Assembly: GCA_047605685.1 (NCBI GenBank)
Contig: JASGFF010000061.1
Coordinates: forward strand, 1 to 16,451
Origin: JAUASV01 sp047605685
GTDB lineage: Bacteria; Actinomycetota; Actinomycetes; Actinomycetales; Microbacteriaceae
Length of the DNA stretch: 16,451 nucleotides
Direction: 5' to 3'
Part shown: in pieces, positions 15,284 to 16,451 of the stretch
How positions within the stretch are numbered: position 1 is the stretch's first letter
How the letters are laid out: every line of letters starts with the position of its first letter
Program-made: the position numbers and the translations under genes
Notes under the pieces: generated by a model
The model's database searches: none
What the model was told of the DNA's origin: nothing
What the model saw: only the letters and a program-made list of their open reading frames with translations

Positions 15284-15372
15284 TGGACCGTCGTTCGTCG
15301 CGCCTCGTCATGACGGCCGCGCTCCTCGGCATCCTCGTGCTCATCGGGATCGTGACGTTCTGGCCGCGCTGA
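15283..15372 (+). CDS. 29-residue single-helix peptide
   Basis: MDRRSSRLVMTAALL starts this tiny frame, which continues as a hydrophobic helix (about 8-26) and ends TFWPR. Positive charges before the helix predict the N-terminus inside the cell. The ATG shares its A with the stop of the preceding small gene (TGATG), so it would be read by re-initiation. No family is recognised. It is too short to be certain, but the start/stop overlap and the well-formed membrane helix support it. Confidence 0.45.
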   Translation: MDRRSSRLVMTAALLGILVLIGIVTFWPR

Positions 15373-15397
15373 GCGGGACGCGGCCGGCGTCAGCGCG

Positions 15398-15403
15398 TAC
15401 CCT
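15398..15403 (+). promoter_or_regulatory. -10 box TACCCT for a leaderless transcript
   Basis: TACCCT fits TANNNT and lies 7 nt before GTG 15411, again the geometry of a leaderless mRNA. No -35 hexamer is evident. Confidence 0.55.
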
Positions 15404-15410
15404 GGACGCC

Positions 15411-15674
15411 GTGATCGAGAACTACGGCTGGGCCGTCGCCTACTCGCTCGCGCCCACGATCCTGCTCGGCCTGCTGTTCTGGTTCGTCATGCGCTCCGTG
15501 CTGCGCGCCGACCGCACCGAGCGTGAGGTCTACGCCTCGATCGAGGCCGAGGAGCGGGCGGCGCTCGACGCGGACGGACCCGCCGGCTCGTCGCGGGCTG
15601 CGTCTCCGGCCGAGCCGGACGCGCGCGTCACGCCGAGGGCGAACACGCCCCCGGGGCATCCGCCCGCGACGTAG
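15411..15674 (+). CDS. Small one-helix membrane protein
   Basis: An 87-residue protein with a single membrane helix (about 8-28, VAYSLAPTILLGLLFWFVMR) followed by a charged cytoplasmic part, LRADRTEREVYASIEAEERA, and a disordered Ser/Pro/Ala tail. The core SLAPT-hydrophobic-FWFVMRS-RADRxEREVYxxIEAEERA matches, from memory, a small conserved protein usually found between lysS and clpC in Microbacteriaceae; its function is unknown. GTG 15411 is supported by a -10 box 7 nt upstream and by where the conserved part begins. Its normal neighbour lysS is here about 10.5 kb away, which suggests that the intervening block was inserted between them. Confidence 0.82.
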   Translation: MIENYGWAVAYSLAPTILLGLLFWFVMRSVLRADRTEREVYASIEAEERAALDADGPAGSSRAASPAEPDARVTPRANTPPGHPPAT

Positions 15675-15687
15675 CCTCGATGCATCG
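15672..15687 (+). promoter_or_regulatory. Possible clpC promoter region with a palindrome
   Basis: TAGCCT (15672-15677) fits a TANNNT -10 box and is followed directly by the perfect palindrome CGATGCATCG (15678-15687), which would cover the start of transcription and could be an operator. No clear CtsR- or ClgR-type site was recognised in the 62 bp before clpC. Confidence 0.3.
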
Positions 15688-15736
15688 GCGCCGCATCCGA
15701 TGGCGTCGACACCCGTCGCCATGGGGGAGTCAGCAG

Positions 15737-16451
15737 ATGTTCGAACGCTTCACCGACCGTGCCCGCCGCGTCGTCGTCCTCGCCCAGGAAGAGGCGAAGA
15801 TGCTCAACCACAACTACATCGGCACGGAGCACATCCTGCTCGGCCTCATCCACGAGGGCGAGGGCGTCGCCGCGAAGGCGCTCGAGTCGCTCGGAATCTC
15901 GCTCGATGCGGTGCGCGAGCAGGTGCAGGACATCATCGGCCAGGGCCAGACCCAGCCGACCGGCCACATCCCGTTCACGCCGCGTGCCAAGAAGGTGCTC
16001 GAGCTGAGCCTGCGCGAGGCGCTGCAGCTCGGCCACAACTACATCGGCACCGAGCACATCCTGCTCGGCCTCATCCGCGAGGGCGAGGGCGTCGCCGCCC
16101 AGGTGCTCGTCAAGCTCGGCGCCGACCTCAACAAGGTGCGCCAGCAGGTCATCCAGCTGCTCTCCGGCTACCAGGGCAAGGAGGCCGTCGCCGTGGGCGG
16201 CAACACCGAGCAGCAGGCCGACAAGGGCTCGCAGGTGCTCGACCAGTTCGGCCGCAACCTCACCCAGGCGGCGCGCGACGGCAAGCTCGACCCGGTGATC
16301 GGGCGCGAGAAGGAGATGGAGCGGGTCATGCAGATCCTCTCCCGCCGCTCGAAGAACAACCCCGTGCTCATCGGCGAGCCCGGTGTGGGCAAGACGGCCG
16401 TCGTCGAGGGCCTGGCCCAGGCGATCGTCAAGGGCGACGTGCCCGAGACGC
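15737..16451 (+). CDS. clpC: ATP-dependent Clp protease ATP-binding subunit ClpC (3' end missing)
   Basis: The first 238 residues of a ClpC-type AAA+ unfoldase, which unfolds substrates and feeds them to ClpP. The N-terminus MFERFTDRARRVVVLAQEEA and two Clp_N repeats (HNYIGTEHILLGLI at residues 25 and 100) are characteristic. A linker with DKGSQVLDQFGRNLTQAA follows, then the first ATPase domain with DPVIGREKEMERVMQIL, SRRSKNNPVLI and the Walker A loop GEPGVGKT (213-220). The window ends 18 residues later; a complete ClpC is about 820-850 residues. The start ATG has GGGGGAG (15723-15729) 7 nt upstream, so unlike its small neighbours it is led by a normal Shine-Dalgarno sequence. Confidence 0.97.
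   Translation, partial: MFERFTDRARRVVVLAQEEAKMLNHNYIGTEHILLGLIHEGEGVAAKALESLGISLDAVREQVQDIIGQGQTQPTGHIPFTPRAKKVLELSLREALQLGHNYIGTEHILLGLIREGEGVAAQVLVKLGADLNKVRQQVIQLLSGYQGKEAVAVGGNTEQQADKGSQVLDQFGRNLTQAARDGKLDPVIGREKEMERVMQILSRRSKNNPVLIGEPGVGKTAVVEGLAQAIVKGDVPET
15808..16098 (+). repeat. 66-bp direct repeat inside clpC
   Basis: Bases 15808-15873 and 16033-16098 match at 64 of 66 positions, offset by 225 bp (75 codons). They encode the matching cores of the two Clp_N repeats. The protein repeat is normal for the family; the near-identity at DNA level is the point of note. Confidence 0.85.

Noticed and set aside
15117..15410. Upstream extension of the 15411 gene in the same frame
   Set aside because: The extension is Arg/Pro/Ser-rich without conserved character and covers the two tiny coupled frames; a -10 box and the start of the conserved part favour GTG 15411.
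1..16451. CRISPR arrays, tRNA or rRNA genes, integrases or transposases
   Set aside because: Looked for and not seen. The only repeats are short tandem units, the inverted repeat at 3116-3192 and the internal clpC repeat.

Overview
The window is very GC-rich DNA from a high-GC actinobacterium. Gene content and order point to the family Microbacteriaceae (inference from protein resemblance and synteny; no database search was possible). All genes recognised are on the + strand. The window opens inside one gene and closes inside clpC.

Layout. (1) 1-3112 is a tightly packed core operon: the 3' part of a bacterial PH-domain membrane protein, a Rossmann/DUF2520 protein whose start overlaps it by 8 nt, and panC (pantothenate synthesis), which starts on the base after the DUF2520 stop. 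(2) 3113-3296 is a short intergenic stretch with a perfect 16-bp inverted repeat enclosing a further stem, then a -10-like hexamer and a possible leaderless leader ORF that overlaps the lysS start. (3) 3297-4901 is lysS. (4) 4958-15083 is an accessory block: a MalT-like LuxR-family ATPase regulator, a 213-bp regulatory gap, a 1983-residue secreted surface protein made of about ten DUF11-like modules with a C-terminal LAFTG sorting signal, a class E sortase, a 50-residue membrane protein and a DUF6993-like lipoprotein. The last four are coupled (2 to -4 nt spacing). (5) 15125-15674 holds three very small hydrophobic proteins; two of these genes have a -10 box 6-7 nt before a GTG start, as expected for leaderless mRNAs. 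(6) 15737 to the end is the start of clpC.

How it fits together. In related actinobacteria the order PH protein - DUF2520 - panC - lysS - small one-helix protein - clpC is, as I recall it, a conserved core neighbourhood. Here a regulator / giant surface protein / sortase module sits between lysS and the small protein next to clpC. The likely logic is that the LuxR/MalT-type regulator senses a ligand, activates the adjacent surface-protein promoter, and the co-transcribed class E sortase anchors the product to the wall through LAFTG. The sortase-linked small membrane protein and the lipoprotein would be accessory envelope factors.

The most notable observations are the Lys...Asn pairing at the ends of nearly every module of the surface protein (candidate intramolecular isopeptide bonds), the 77-bp inverted-repeat element before lysS, the leaderless leader ORF coupled to lysS, and the pair of tiny hydrophobic ORFs with a VPWAV repeat.
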